Shown here: piece by piece, positions 12,418 through 23,989 of the stretch | How positions within the stretch are numbered: position 1 is the first letter of the stretch | How the letters are laid out: every line of letters starts with the position of its first letter | Assembly (NCBI GenBank): GCA_930367205.1 | Contig: OV884013.1 | Coordinates: forward strand, 116,584,869-116,648,868 | From: Acanthosoma haemorrhoidale | Taxonomy: Eukaryota > Arthropoda > Insecta > Hemiptera > Acanthosomatidae | Reading direction: 5' to 3' | Length of the DNA stretch: 64,000 nucleotides | The notes under the pieces: generated by a model | What the model saw: only the letters and a program-made list of their open reading frames with translations | What the model was told of the DNA's origin: nothing | Database searches by the model: none | Program-made: the position numbers and the translations under genes

Positions 12418-13416
12418 GATCAGTTTTCAATGGGGTGGAATAGGTGAGCAATAAAAGAGGGAATGAGGTACACAGACCTGCTGGGGGGGGGGGCACTATT
12501 TGCGCAGTGATTTTTTTTCTTGTAAGCCAAGACGAAGTGGGGATACAGAGATCAAAGAGGGAATGAGGGACACAGTGCTGCCGGGGGGGGGGGGCACTAT
12601 TTGTGCAATGATTTTTTCTCTTGTGAGCCAAGACGAAGTAGGGGATACAGAGGCTTTGTGCTATATCACTGATCAGTTTTTAATGGGGTGGAATGGGTTA
12701 GCAATCAAAGAGGGAATGAGGTACACAGTACTGTTGTGGGGAGGGGGGGCACTATTTGTGCAATGATTGTTTTTCTTCTAAGCCAAGACAAAGTTGGGAT
12801 ACAGAGGCTTTGTGCTATATCTATATCGATGATCAGTTTTCAATGGGGTGGAATGGGTGAGCAATAAAAGAGGGAATGAGGTACACAGTGCTGCTGGGGG
12901 GGGGGCACTATTTGCGCAATGATTTTTTTTCTTGTAAGCCAAGACGAAGTTGGGGTACACAGGCTTTGTGCTATATCGATGATCAGTTTTCTATGGGGTG
13001 GAATGGGTGAGCAATGAAAGAGGGAATGAGGTACACAGTGCTGCTGGGGGGGGGGGGCACTATTTGTGCAATGATTATTTTTCTTGTAAGCCAAGACGAA
13101 GTTGGGATATTCTATGGGGTGGAATGGGTGAGCAATAAAAGAGGGAATGAGGTACACAGTGCTGCTGGGGGGGGGGGCACTATTTGTGCAATGATTGTTT
13201 TTCTTCTAAGCCAAGACAAAGTGTGGATACAGAGGCTTTGTGCTATATCTATATCGATGATCAGTTTTCAATGGGGTCGAATGGGTGAGCAATGAAAGAG
13301 GGAATGAGGTACACAGTGCTGCTATGGGGGGGGGGCACTATTTGTGCAATGATTGTTTTTCTTCTAAGCCAAGACAAAGTTGGGATACAGAGGCTTTGTG
13401 GTATATCCATATCGAT
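12418..13416 (+). repeat. HOR segment with second deletion type (7 monomers)
   Basis: Order: T1* -T6*-T7-T8-T10d-T11/T13 hybrid-T14. T1* has CACAGACCTGCTG before the G-tract and ends in a deletion, GATACAGAG joined to ATCAAAGAGG at about 12550. T6* follows with GTGCTGCCGGGG. The same T1*-T6* pair occurs at 25695 and 29526. The closing T14 has a damaged linker (GTGGTATATCCATATC) and GATGACAG in place of GATGATCAG. Confidence 0.75.
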
Positions 13417-14483
13417 GACAGTTTTCAATGGGGTGGAATAGGTGAGCAATAAAAGAGGGAATGAGGTACGCAGTGCTGCTGGGGGGGGGCACTATTTGCG
13501 CAGTGATTTTTTTTCTTGTAAGCCAAGACGAAGTTGGGATACAGAGGCTTTGTGCTATATCACTGATCAGTTTTCTATGGGGTGGAATAGGTGTGCAATG
13601 AAAGAGGGAACGAGGTACACAGTGCTGCTAGGGGGGGGGGCACTATTTGTGCAATGATTTTTTTTCTTGTAAGCTAAGACGAAGTTGGGATACAGAGGCT
13701 TTGTTCTATATCGATGATCAGTTTTCTATGGGGTGGAATGGCTGAGCAATGAAAGAGGGAATGAGGTACACAGTGCTGCTGGGGGGGGGGGCACTATTTG
13801 TGCAATGATTATTTTTCTTGTAAGCCAAGACGAAGTTGGGATACAGAGGCTTTGTGCTATATCACTGATCAGTTTTATATGGGGTGGAATAGGTGTGCAA
13901 TGAAAGAGGGAACGAGGTACACAGTGCTGCTAGGGGGGGGGGCACTATTTGCGCAATGATTTTTTTTCTTGTAAGCCAAGACGAAGTTGGGATACAGAGG
14001 CTTTGTGCTATATCACTGATCAGTTTTCAATGGGGTGGAATGGGTGAGCAATGAAAGAGGGAATAAGGTACACAGTGCTGCTGGGGGGGGGGCCACTATT
14101 TGCGATATGATTTTTTTTCTTGTAAGCCAAGACGAAGTGGGGATACAGAGGCTTTGTGCTATATCACTGATCAGTTTTCAATGGGGTGGAATGGGTGAGC
14201 AATGAAAGAGGGAATAAGGTACACAGTGCTGCTGGGGGGGGGGGCACTATTTGTGCAATGATTGTTTTTCTTCTAAGCCAAGACAAAGTGTGGATACAGA
14301 GGCTTTGTGCTATATCTATATCGATGATCAGTTTTCAATGGGGTCGAATGGGTGAGCAATGAAAGAGGGAATGAGGTACACAGTGCTGCTATGGGGGGGG
14401 GGCACTATTTGTGCAATGATTGTTTTTCTTCTAAGCCAAGACAAAGTTGGGATACAGAGGCTTTGTGCTATATCTATATCGAT
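13417..14483 (+). repeat. HOR segment with an undeleted T10 (7 monomers)
   Basis: Order: T1-T2-T10 (full length)-T2 variant-T12-T13-T14. The T10 at 13716-13866 has the usual TGATTATTTTT tail but continues GGGATACAGAGG and CACTGATCAG with no deletion. It is the only such copy I found. The next monomer reads GTTTTATATGGGG and AATAGGTGTGCAATG, a T1/T2 mixture. T1 has GGTACGCAG. Confidence 0.75.
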
Positions 14484-16445
14484 GATCAGTTTTCAATGGG
14501 GTGGAATAGGTGAGCAATAAAAGAGGGAATGAGGTACACAGTGCTGCTGGGGGGGGCGGCACTATTTGCGCAGTGATTTTTTTTCTTGTAAGCCAAGACG
14601 AAGTTGGGATACAGAGGCTTTGTGCTATATCACTGATCAGTTTTCTATGGGGTGGAATGGGTGTGCAATGAAAGAGGGAACGAGGTACACAGTGCTGCTG
14701 GGGGGGGGGGCACTATTTGTGCAATGATTTTTTTTCTTGTAAGCCAAGACGAAGTTGGGATACAGAGGCTTTGTGCTATATCACTGATCAGTTTTCAATG
14801 GGGTGGAATGGGTGAGCAATGAAAGAGGGAATAAGGTACACAGTGCTGCTGGGGGGGGGGGCCACTATTTGCGCAATGATTTTTTTTTTGTAAGCCAAGA
14901 CGAAGTGGGGATACAGAGGCTTTGTGCTATATCACTGATCAGTTTTCTTTGGGGTGTAATGGGTGTGCAATGAAAGAGGGAACGAGGTACACAGTGCTGC
15001 TGGGGGGGGGGGGCACTATTTGTGCAATGATTTTTTTTCTTGTAAGCCAAGACGAAGTTGGTATACACAGGCTTTGTGCTATATCTATATCGATGATCAG
15101 TTTTCAACGGGGTGGAATGGGTGAGCAATGAAAGAGGGAATGAGGGACACAGTGCTGCTGGGGGGGGGGGCACTATTCGTGCAATGATTTTTTCTCTTGT
15201 GAGCCAAGACGAAGTGGGGATACAGAGGCTTTGTGCTATATCACTGATCAGTTTTTAATGGGGTGGAATGGGTTAGCAATCAAAGAGGGAATGAGGTACA
15301 CAGTACTGTTGTGGGGAGGGGGGGCACTATTTGTGCAATGATTGTTTTTCTTCTAAGCCAAGACAAAGTTGGGATACAGAGGCTTTGTGCTATATCTATA
15401 TCGATGATCAGTTTTCAATGGGGTGGAATGGGTGAGCAATAAAAGAGGGAATGAGGTACACAGTGCTGCTGGGGGGGGGGGGGCACTATTTGCGCAATGA
15501 TTTTTTTTCTTGTAAGCCAAGACGAAGTTGGGGTACACAGGCTTTGTGCTATATCACTGATCAGTTTTCTATGGGGTGGAATGGGTGTGCAATGAAAGAG
15601 GGAACGAGGTACACAGTGCTGCTGGGGGGGGGGCACTATTTGTGCAATGATTTTTTTTCTTGTAAGCCAAGACGAAGTTGGGATACAGAAGCTTTGTGCT
15701 ATATCGATGATCAGTTTTCTATGGGGTGGAATGGGTGAGCAATGAAAGAGGGAATGAGGTACACAGTGCTGCTGGGGGGGGGGGGGCACTATTTGTGCAA
15801 TGATTATTTTTCTTGTAAGCCAAGACGAAGTTGGGATATTCTATGGGGTGGAATGGGTGAGCAATAAAAGAGGGAATGAGGTACACAGTGCTGCTGGGGG
15901 GGGGAACACTATTTGCGCAATGATTTTTTTTCTTGTAAGCCAAGACGAAGTTCGGATACAGAGGCTTTGTGCTATATCACTGATCAGTTTTCAATGGGGT
16001 GGAATGGGTGAGCAATCAAAGAGGGAATAAGGTACACAGTGCTGCTGGGGGGGGGGCCACTATTTGCGATATGATTTTTTTTCTTGTAAGCCAAGACGAA
16101 GTGGGGATACAGAGGCTTTGTGCTATATCACTGATCAGTTTTCAATGGGGTGGAATGGGTGAGCAATGAAAGAGGGAATAAGGTACACAGTGCTGCTGGG
16201 GGGGGGGCACTATTTGTGCAATGATTGTTTTTCTTCTAAGCCAAGACAAAGTGTGGATACAGAGGCTTTTTGCTATATCTATATCGATGATCAGTTTTCA
16301 ATGGGGTCGAATGGGTGAGCAATGAAAGAGGGAATGAGGTACACAGTGCTGCTATGGGGGGGGGCACTATTTGTGCAATGATTGTTTTTCTTCTAAGCCA
16401 AGACAAAGTTGGGATACAGAGGCTTTGTGCTATATCTATATCGAT
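14484..16445 (+). repeat. HOR segment, 13 monomers (1962 bp)
   Basis: Order: T1-T2-T12v-T5-T6-T7-T8-T2-T10d-T11-T12-T13-T14. T1 has a C inside the G-tract (GGGGCGGCAC near 14558). The T12v T-tract is longer because a C is lost (near 14878-14890). T11 has GGGGAACACTATT. T12 reads GAGCAATCAAAG. Confidence 0.75.
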
Positions 16446-17061
16446 GATCAGTTTTCAATGGGGTGGAATAGGTGAGCAATAAAAGAGGGAATGAGGTACA
16501 CAGTGCTGCTGGGGGGGGGGGCACTATTTGCGCAGTGATTTTTTTTCTTGTAAGCCAAGACGAAGTTGGGATACAGAGGCTTTGTGCTATATCACTGATC
16601 AGTTTTCTATGGGGTGGAATGGGTGTGCAATGAAAGAGGGAACGAGGTACACAGTGCTGCTGGGGGGGGGGGCACTATTTGTGCAATGATTTTTTTTCTT
16701 GTAAGCCAAGACGAAGTTGGGATACAGAGGCTTTGTGCTATATCACTGATCAGTTTTCAATGGGGTGGAATGGGTGAGCAATGAAAGAGGGAATAAGGTA
16801 CACAGTGCTGCTGGGGGGGGGGGCCACTATTTGCGCAATGATTTTTTTTCTTGTAAGCCAAGACGAAGTGGGGATACAGAGGCTTTGTGCTATATCTATA
16901 TCGATGATCAGTTTTCAATGGGGTCGAATGGGTGAGCAATGAAAGAGGGAATGAGGTACACAGTGCTGCTATGGGGGGGGCACTATTTGTGCAATGATTG
17001 TTTTTCTTCTAAGCCAAGACAAAGTTGGGATACAGAGGCTTTGTGCTATATCTATATCGAT
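16446..17061 (+). repeat. HOR segment, 4 monomers (616 bp)
   Basis: Order: T1-T2-T12v-T14. T12v takes the long linker and passes directly to T14, so T13 has been skipped. This is the shortest ordinary segment in the first half of the window. Confidence 0.8.
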
Positions 17062-18604
17062 GATCAGTTTTCAATGGGGTGGAATAGGTGAGCAATAAAA
17101 GAGGGAATGAGGTACACAGTGCTGCTGGGGGGGGGGCACTATTTGCGCAGTGATTTTTTTTCTTGTAAGCCAAGACGAAGTTGGGATACAGAGGCTTTGT
17201 GCTATATCACTGATCAGTTTTCTATGGGGTGGAATGGGTGTGCAATGAAAGAGGGAACGAGGTACACAGTGCTGCTGGGGGGGGGGGCACTATTTGTGCA
17301 ATGATTTTTTTTCTTGTAAGCCAAGACGAAGTTGGGATACAGAGGCTTTGTGCTATATCACTGATCAGTTTTCAATGGGGTGGAATGGGTGAGCAATGAA
17401 AGAGGGAATAAGGTACACAGTGCTGCTGGGGGGGGGGGCCACTATTTGCGCAATGATTTTTTTTCTTGTAAGCCAAGACGAAGTGGGGATACAGAGGCTT
17501 TGTGCTATATCACTGATCAGTTTTCAATGGGGTGGAATGGGTGAGCAATGAAAGAGGGAATAAGGTACACAGTGCTGCTGGGGGGGGGGGCACTATTTGT
17601 GCAATGATTGTTTTTCTTCTAAGCCAAGACAAAGTGTGGATACAGAGGCTTTGTGCTATATCTATATCGATGATCAGTTTTCAATGGGGTCGAATGGGTG
17701 AGCAATGAAAGAGGGAATGAGGTACACAGTGCTGCTATGGGGGGGGGGGGCACTATTTGTGCAATGATTTTTTTTCTTGTAAGCCAAGACGAAGTTGGGA
17801 TACACAGGCTTTGTGCTATATCTATATCGATGATCAGTTTTCAACGGGGTGGAATGGGTGAGCAATGAAAGAGGGAATGAGGGACACAGTGCTGCTGGGG
17901 GGGGGGGGGGCACTATTCGTGCAATGATTTTTTCTCTTGTGAGCCAAGACGAAGTGGGGATACAGAGGCTTTGTGCTATATCACTGATCAGTTTTTAATG
18001 GGGTGGAATGGGTTAGCAATCAAAGAGGGAATGAGGTACACAGTACTGTTGTGGGGAGGGGGGCACTATTTGTGCAATGATTTTTTTTCTTGTAAGCCAA
18101 GACGAAGTTGGGATACAGAGGCTTTGTGCTTTATCACTGATCAGGTTTCAAAGGGGTGAAATGGGTGTGCAATGAATGAGGGAGTGAGGTACACAGTGCT
18201 GCTATTGGGGGGGGGGGCACTATTTGTGCAATGATTTTTTTTCTTGTAAGCCAAGACGAAGTTGGGATACAAAGGCTTTGTGCTATATCACTGATCAGTT
18301 TTCAATTGGGTGGAATGGGTGAGCAATGAAAGAGGGAATAAGGTACACAGTGCTGCTGGGGGGGGGGCACTATTTGTGCAATGATTGTTTTTCTTCTAAG
18401 CCAAGACAAAGTGTGGATACAGAGGCTTTGTGCTATATCTATATCGATGATCAGTTTTCAATGGGGTCGAATGGGTGAGCAATGAAAGAGGGAATGAGGA
18501 ACACAGTGCTGCTGGGGGGGGGGCACAATTTGTGCAATGATTGTTTTTCTTCTAAGCCAAGACAAAGTTGGGATACAGAGGCTTTGTGCTATATCTATAT
18601 CGAT
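17062..18604 (+). repeat. HOR segment introducing T15 and T14a (10 monomers)
   Basis: Order: T1-T2-T12v-T13-T14/T5 hybrid-T6-T7-T15-T13 variant-T14a. T15 is distinctive: CAAAGGGGTGAAATGGG, CAATGAATGAGGGAGTGAGG and TACAAAGG. The following T13 has CAATTGGGTGG. T14a has GAGGAACACAG and GCACAATTTGTGC. The same trio recurs at about 26109-26574 and 29940-30406, and T15 alone near 59850. Confidence 0.75.
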
Positions 18605-20472
18605 GATCAGTTTTCAATGGGGTGGAATAGGTGAGCAATAAAAGAGGGAATGAGGTACACAGTGCTGCTGGGGGGGGGGGCACTATTTGCGCAGTGATTT
18701 TTTTTCTTGTAAGCCAAGACGAAGTTGGGATACAGAGGCTTTGTGCTATATCACTGATCAGTTTTCTATGGGGTGGAATGGGTGTGCAATGAAAGAGGGA
18801 ACGAGGTACACAGTGCTGCTGGGGGGGGGGGCACTATTTGTGCAATGATTTTTTTTCTTGTAAGCCAAGACGAAGTTGGGATACAGAGGCTTTGTGCTAT
18901 ATCACTGATCAGTTTTCAATGGGGTGGAATGGGTGAGCAATGAAAGAGGGAATAAGGTACACAGTGCTGCTGGGGGGGGGGGGCAACTATTTGCGGAATG
19001 AGTTTTTTTCTTGTAAGCCAAGACGAAGTGGGGATACAGAGGCTTTGTGCTATATCACTGATCAGTTTTCAATGGGGTGGAATGGGTGAGCAATGAAAGA
19101 GGGAATAAGGTACACAGTGCTGCTGGGGGGGGGGGCAACTATTTGCGGAATGATTGTTTTTCTTCTAAGCCAAGACAAAGTGTGGATACAGAGGCTTTGT
19201 GCTATATCTATATCGATGATCAGTTTTCAATGGGGTCGAATGGGTGAGCAATGAAAGAGGGAATGAGGTACACAGTGCTGCTATGGGGGGGGGGCACTAT
19301 TTGTGCAATGATTGTTTTTCTTCTAAGCCAAGACAAAGTGTGGATACAGAGGCTTTGTGCTATATCTATATCGATGATCAGTTTTCAATGGGGTCGAATG
19401 GGTGAGCAATGAAAGAGGGAATGAGGAACACAGTGCTGCTGGGGGGGGGGGGGCACAATTTGTGCAATGATTGTTTTTCTTCTAAGCCAAGACAAAGTTG
19501 GGATACAGAGGCTTTGTGCTATATCTATATCGATGATCAGTTTTCAATGGGGTCGAATGGGTGAGCAATGAAAGAGGGAATGAGGTACACAGTACTGCTG
19601 GGGGGGGGGGCACTATTTGCGCAATGATTGTTTTTCTTCTAAGCCAAGACAAAGTTGGGATACAGAGGCTTTGTGCTATATCTATATCGATGATCAGTTT
19701 TCAATGGGGTCGAATGGGTGAGCAATGAAAGAGGGAATGAGGTACACAGTGCTGCTGGGGGGGGAACACTATTTGTGCAATGATTGTTTTTTTTCTAAGC
19801 CAAGACAAAGTTGGGATACAGAGGCTTTGTGCTATATCACTGATCAGTTTTCAATGGGGTCGAATGGGTGAGCAATGAAAGAGGGAATGAGGTACACAGT
19901 GCTGCTGGGGGGGGGGGGCACTATTTGTGCAATGATTGTTTTTCTTCTAAGCCAAGACAAAGTTGGGATACAGAGGCTTTGTGCTATATCTATATCACTG
20001 ATCAGTTTTCAATGGGGTGGAATGGGTGAGCAATGAAAGAGGGAATGAGGTACACAGTGCTGCTGGGGGGGGGGGCACTATTTGTGCAATGATTGTTTTT
20101 CTTCTAAGCCAAGACAAAGTTGGGATACAGAGGCTTTGTGCTATATCTATATCGATGATCAGTTTTCAACGGGGTCGAATGGGTGAGCAATGAAAGAGGG
20201 AATGAGGTACACAGTGCTGCTGGGGGGGGGGGGCACTATTTGTGCAATGATTGTTTTTCTTCTAAGCCAAGACAAAGTTGGGATACAGAGGCTTTGTGCT
20301 ATATCTATATCGATGATCAGTTTTCAATGGGGTCGAATGGGTGAGCAATGAAAGAGGGAATGAGGTACACAGTGCTGCTATGGGGGGGGGGCACTATTTG
20401 TGCAATGATTGTTTTTCTTCTAAGCCAAGACAAAGTTGGGATACAGAGGCTTTGTGCTATATCTATATCGAT
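18605..20472 (+). repeat. T14-rich segment, 12 monomers (duplication copy 1)
   Basis: Order: T1-T2-T12 variant-T13 variant-T14-T14a-T14b-T14c-T14d-T17-T14e-T14. The T12 and T13 variants carry CAACTATTTGCGGAATG. T14b has TACTGCTGGGG and GCGCAATGATTG; T14c has GGGGAACACTATT and TTGTTTTTTTTC; T14d ends in the mixed linker TCTATATCACT; T17 has a T12-like GGTGGAATGGG head with AATGAGG; T14e has CAACGGGGTCG. Nearly every tail is of the TGATTGTTTTTCTTC / AAGACAAAG branch. Confidence 0.75.
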
Positions 20473-22719
20473 GATCAGTTTTCAATGGGGTGGAATGGGT
20501 GAGCAATAAAAGAGGGAATGAGGTACACAGTGCTGCTGGGGGGGGGGGCACTATTTGCGCAATGATTTTTTTTCTTGTAAGCCAAGACGAAGTTGGGATA
20601 CAGAGGCTTTGTGCTATATCACTGATCAGTTTTCTATGGGGTGGAATGGGTGTGCAATGAAAGAGGGAACGAGGTACACAGTGCTGCTGGGGGGGGGGGC
20701 ACTATTTGCGCAGTGATTTTTTTTCTTGTAAGCCAAGACGAAGTTGGGATACAGAGGCTTTGTGCTATATCACTGATCAGTTTTCTATGGGGTGGAATGG
20801 GTGTGCAATGAAAGAGGGAACGAGGTACACAGTGCTGCTGGGGGGGGGGGGCACTATTTGTGCAATGATTTTTTTTCTTGTAAGCCAAGACGAAGTTGGG
20901 ATACAGAGGCTTTGTGCTATATCACTGATCAGTTTTCAATGGGGTGGAATGGGTGAGCAATGAAAGAGGGAATAAGGTACACAGTGCTGCTGGGGGGGGG
21001 GGCAACTATTTGCGGAATGAGTTTTTTTCTTGTAAGCCAAGACGAAGTGGGGATACAGAGGCTTTGTGCTATATCACTGATCAGTTTTCAATGGGGTGGA
21101 ATGGGTGAGCAATGAAAGAGGGAATGAGGTACACAGTGCTGCTGGGGGGGGGGGGCAACTATTTGCGGAATGATTGTTTTTCTTCTAAGCCAAGACAAAG
21201 TGTGGATACAGAGGCTTTGTGCTATATCTATATCGATGATCAGTTTTCAATGGGGTCGAATGGGTGAGCAATGAAAGAGGGAATGAGGTACACAGTGCTG
21301 CTATGGGGGGGGGGCACTATTTGTGCAATGATTGTTTTTCTTCTAAGCCAAGACAAAGTGTGGATACAGAGGCTTTGTGCTATATCTATATCGATGATCA
21401 GTTTTCAATGGGGTCGAATGGGTGAGCAATGAAAGAGGGAATGAGGAACACAGTGCTGCTGGGGGGGGGGGGCACAATTTGTGCAATGATTGTTTTTCTT
21501 CTAAGCCAAGACAAAGTTGGGATACAGAGGCTTTGTGCTATATCTATATCGATGATCAGTTTTCAATGGGGTCGAATGGGTGAGCAATGAAAGAGGGAAT
21601 GAGGTACACAGTACTGCTGGGGGGGGGGGGCACTATTTGCGCAATGATTGTTTTTCTTCTAAGCCAAGACAAAGTTGGGATACAGAGGCTTTGTGCTATA
21701 TCTATATCGATGATCAGTTTTCAATGGGGTCGAATGGTTGAGCAATGAAAGAGGGAATGAGGTACACAGTGCTGCTGGGGGGGGAACACTATTTGTGCAA
21801 TGATTGTTTTTTTTCTAAGCCAAGACAAAGTTGGGATACAGAGGCTTTGTGCTATATCACTGATCAGTTTTCAATGGGGTCGAATGGGTGAGCAATGAAA
21901 GAGGGAATGAGGTACACAGTGCTGCTGGGGGGGGGGGCACTATTTGTGCAATGATTGTTTTTCTTCTAAGCCAAGACAAAGTTGGGATACAGAGGCTTTG
22001 TGCTATATCTATATCACTGATCAGTTTTCAATGGGGTGGAATGGGTGAGCAATGAAAGAGGGAATGAGGTACACAGTGCTGCTGGGGGGGGGGGCACTAT
22101 TTGTGCAATGATTGTTTTTCTTCTAAGCCAAGACAAAGTTGGGATACAGAGGCTTTGTGCTATATCTATATCGATGATCAGTTTTCAACGGGGTCGAATG
22201 GGTGAGCAATGAAAGAGGGAATGAGGTACACAGTGCTGCTGGGGGGGGGGGCACTATTTGTGCAATGATTGTTTTTCTTCTAAGCCAAGACAAAGTTGGG
22301 ATACAGAGGCTTTGTGCTATATCTATATCGATGATCAGTTTTCAATGGGGTCGAATGGGTGAGCAATGAAAGAGGGAATGAGGTACACAGTGCTGCTATG
22401 GGGGGGGGGGGCACTATTTGTGCAATGATTGTTTTTCTTCTAAGCCAAGACAAAGTTGGGATACAGAGGCTTTGTGCTATATCTATATCGATGATCAGTT
22501 TTCAATGGGGTGGAATGGGTGAGCAATAAAAGAGGGAATGAGGTACACAGTGCTGCTGGGGGGGGGGGCACTATTTGCGCAATGATTTTTTTTCTTGTAA
22601 GCCAAGACGAAGTTGGGATACAGAGGCTTTGTGCTATATCACTGATCAGTTTTCTATGGGGTGGAATGGGTGTGCAATGAAAGAGGGAACGAGGTACACA
22701 GTGCTGCTGGGGGGGGGGG
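18681..22719 (+). repeat. Tandem duplication, unit ~2.02 kb
   Basis: Copy 1 is 18681-20699 and copy 2 is 20700-22719. Landmarks repeat at a constant offset: GCAACTATTTGCGGAATG at 18983 and 21002, ATGAGGAACA at 19421 and 21441, T8 start at 20473 and 22493. The join lies in a G-tract whose left side is T2 and right side is T1. The order and private variants of the inner monomers are the same in both copies, so the event is recent relative to monomer divergence. Confidence 0.85.
20473..22492 (+). repeat. T14-rich segment, 13 monomers (duplication copy 2)
   Basis: Order: T8-T2/T1 hybrid-T2, then the same run of variants from the CAACTATTTGCGGAATG monomers to the final T14. The T2/T1 hybrid, with its switch in the G-tract at about 20690-20699, marks the join of the two copies. 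A private change is GGTTGAGCAATG near 21736. Confidence 0.75.
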
Positions 22720-23989
22720 CACTATTTGTGCAATGATTTTTTTTCTTGTAAGCCAAGTCGAAGTTGGGATACAGAGGCTTTGTGCTATATCACTGATCAG
22801 TTTTCAATGGGGTGGAATGGGTGAGCAATGAAAGAGGGAATAAGGTACACAGTGCTGCTGGGGGGGGGGCCACTATTTGCGCAATGATTTTTTTTCTTGT
22901 AAGCCAAGACAAAGTGGGGATACAGAGGCTTTGTGCTATATCACTGATCAGTTTTCAATGGGGTGGATTGGGTGAGCAATGAAAGAGGGAATAAGGTACA
23001 CAGTGCTGCTGGGGGGGGGGGCACTATTTGTGCAATGATTGTTTTTCTTCTAAGCCAAGACAAAGTGTGGATACAGAGGCTTTGTGCTATATCTATATCG
23101 ATGATCAGTTTTCAATGGGGTCGAATGGGTGAGCAATAAAAGAGGGAATGAGGTACACAGTGCTGCTGGGGGGGGGGGCACTATTTGCGCAATGATTTTT
23201 TTTCTTGTAAGCCAAGACGAAGTTGGGGTACAGAGGCTTTGTGCTATATCACTGATCAGTTTTCTATGGGGTGGAATGGGTGTGCAATGAAAGAGGGAAC
23301 GAGGTACACAGTGCTGCTGGGGGGGGGGGCACTATTTGTGCAATGATTTTTTTTCATGTAAGCCAAGACGAAGTTGGGATACAGAGGCTTTGTTCTATAT
23401 CGATGATCAGTTTTCTATGGGGTGGAATGGGTGAGCAATGAAAGAGGGAATGAGGTACACAGTGCTGCTGGGGGGGGGGGCACTATTTGTGCAATGATTA
23501 TTTTTCTTGTAAGCGAAGACGAAGTTGGGATATTCTATGGGGTGGAATGGGTGAGCAATAAAAGAGGGAATGAGGTACACAGTGCTGCTGGGGGGGGGGG
23601 GGCACTATTTGCGCAATGATTTTTTTTCTTGTAAGCCAAGACGAAGTTGGGATACAGAGGCTTTGTGCTATATCACTGATCAGTTTTCAATGGGGTGGAA
23701 TGGGTGAGCAATGAAAGAGGGAATAAGGTACACAGTGCTGCTGGGGGGGGGGGGGGCCACTATTTGCGATATGATTTTTTTTCTTGTAAGCCAAGACGAA
23801 GTGGGGATACAGAGGCTTTGTGCTATATCACTGATCAGTTTTCAATGGGGTGGAATGGGTGAGCAATGAAAGAGGGAATAAGGTACACAGTGCTGCTGGG
23901 GGGGGGGGCACTATTTGTGCAATGATTGTTTTTCTTCTAAGCCAAGACAAAGTGTGGATACAGAGGCTTTGTGCTATATCTATATCGAT
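22493..23989 (+). repeat. HOR segment, 10 monomers (1497 bp)
   Basis: Order: T8-T2-T12v-T13-T14/T8 hybrid-T2-T10d-T11-T12-T13. T2 has AAGCCAAGTCGAAG, T13 has GGTGGATTGGG, and T10d has AAGCGAAGACG, which is also found at about 32690 and 42325. Confidence 0.75.
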
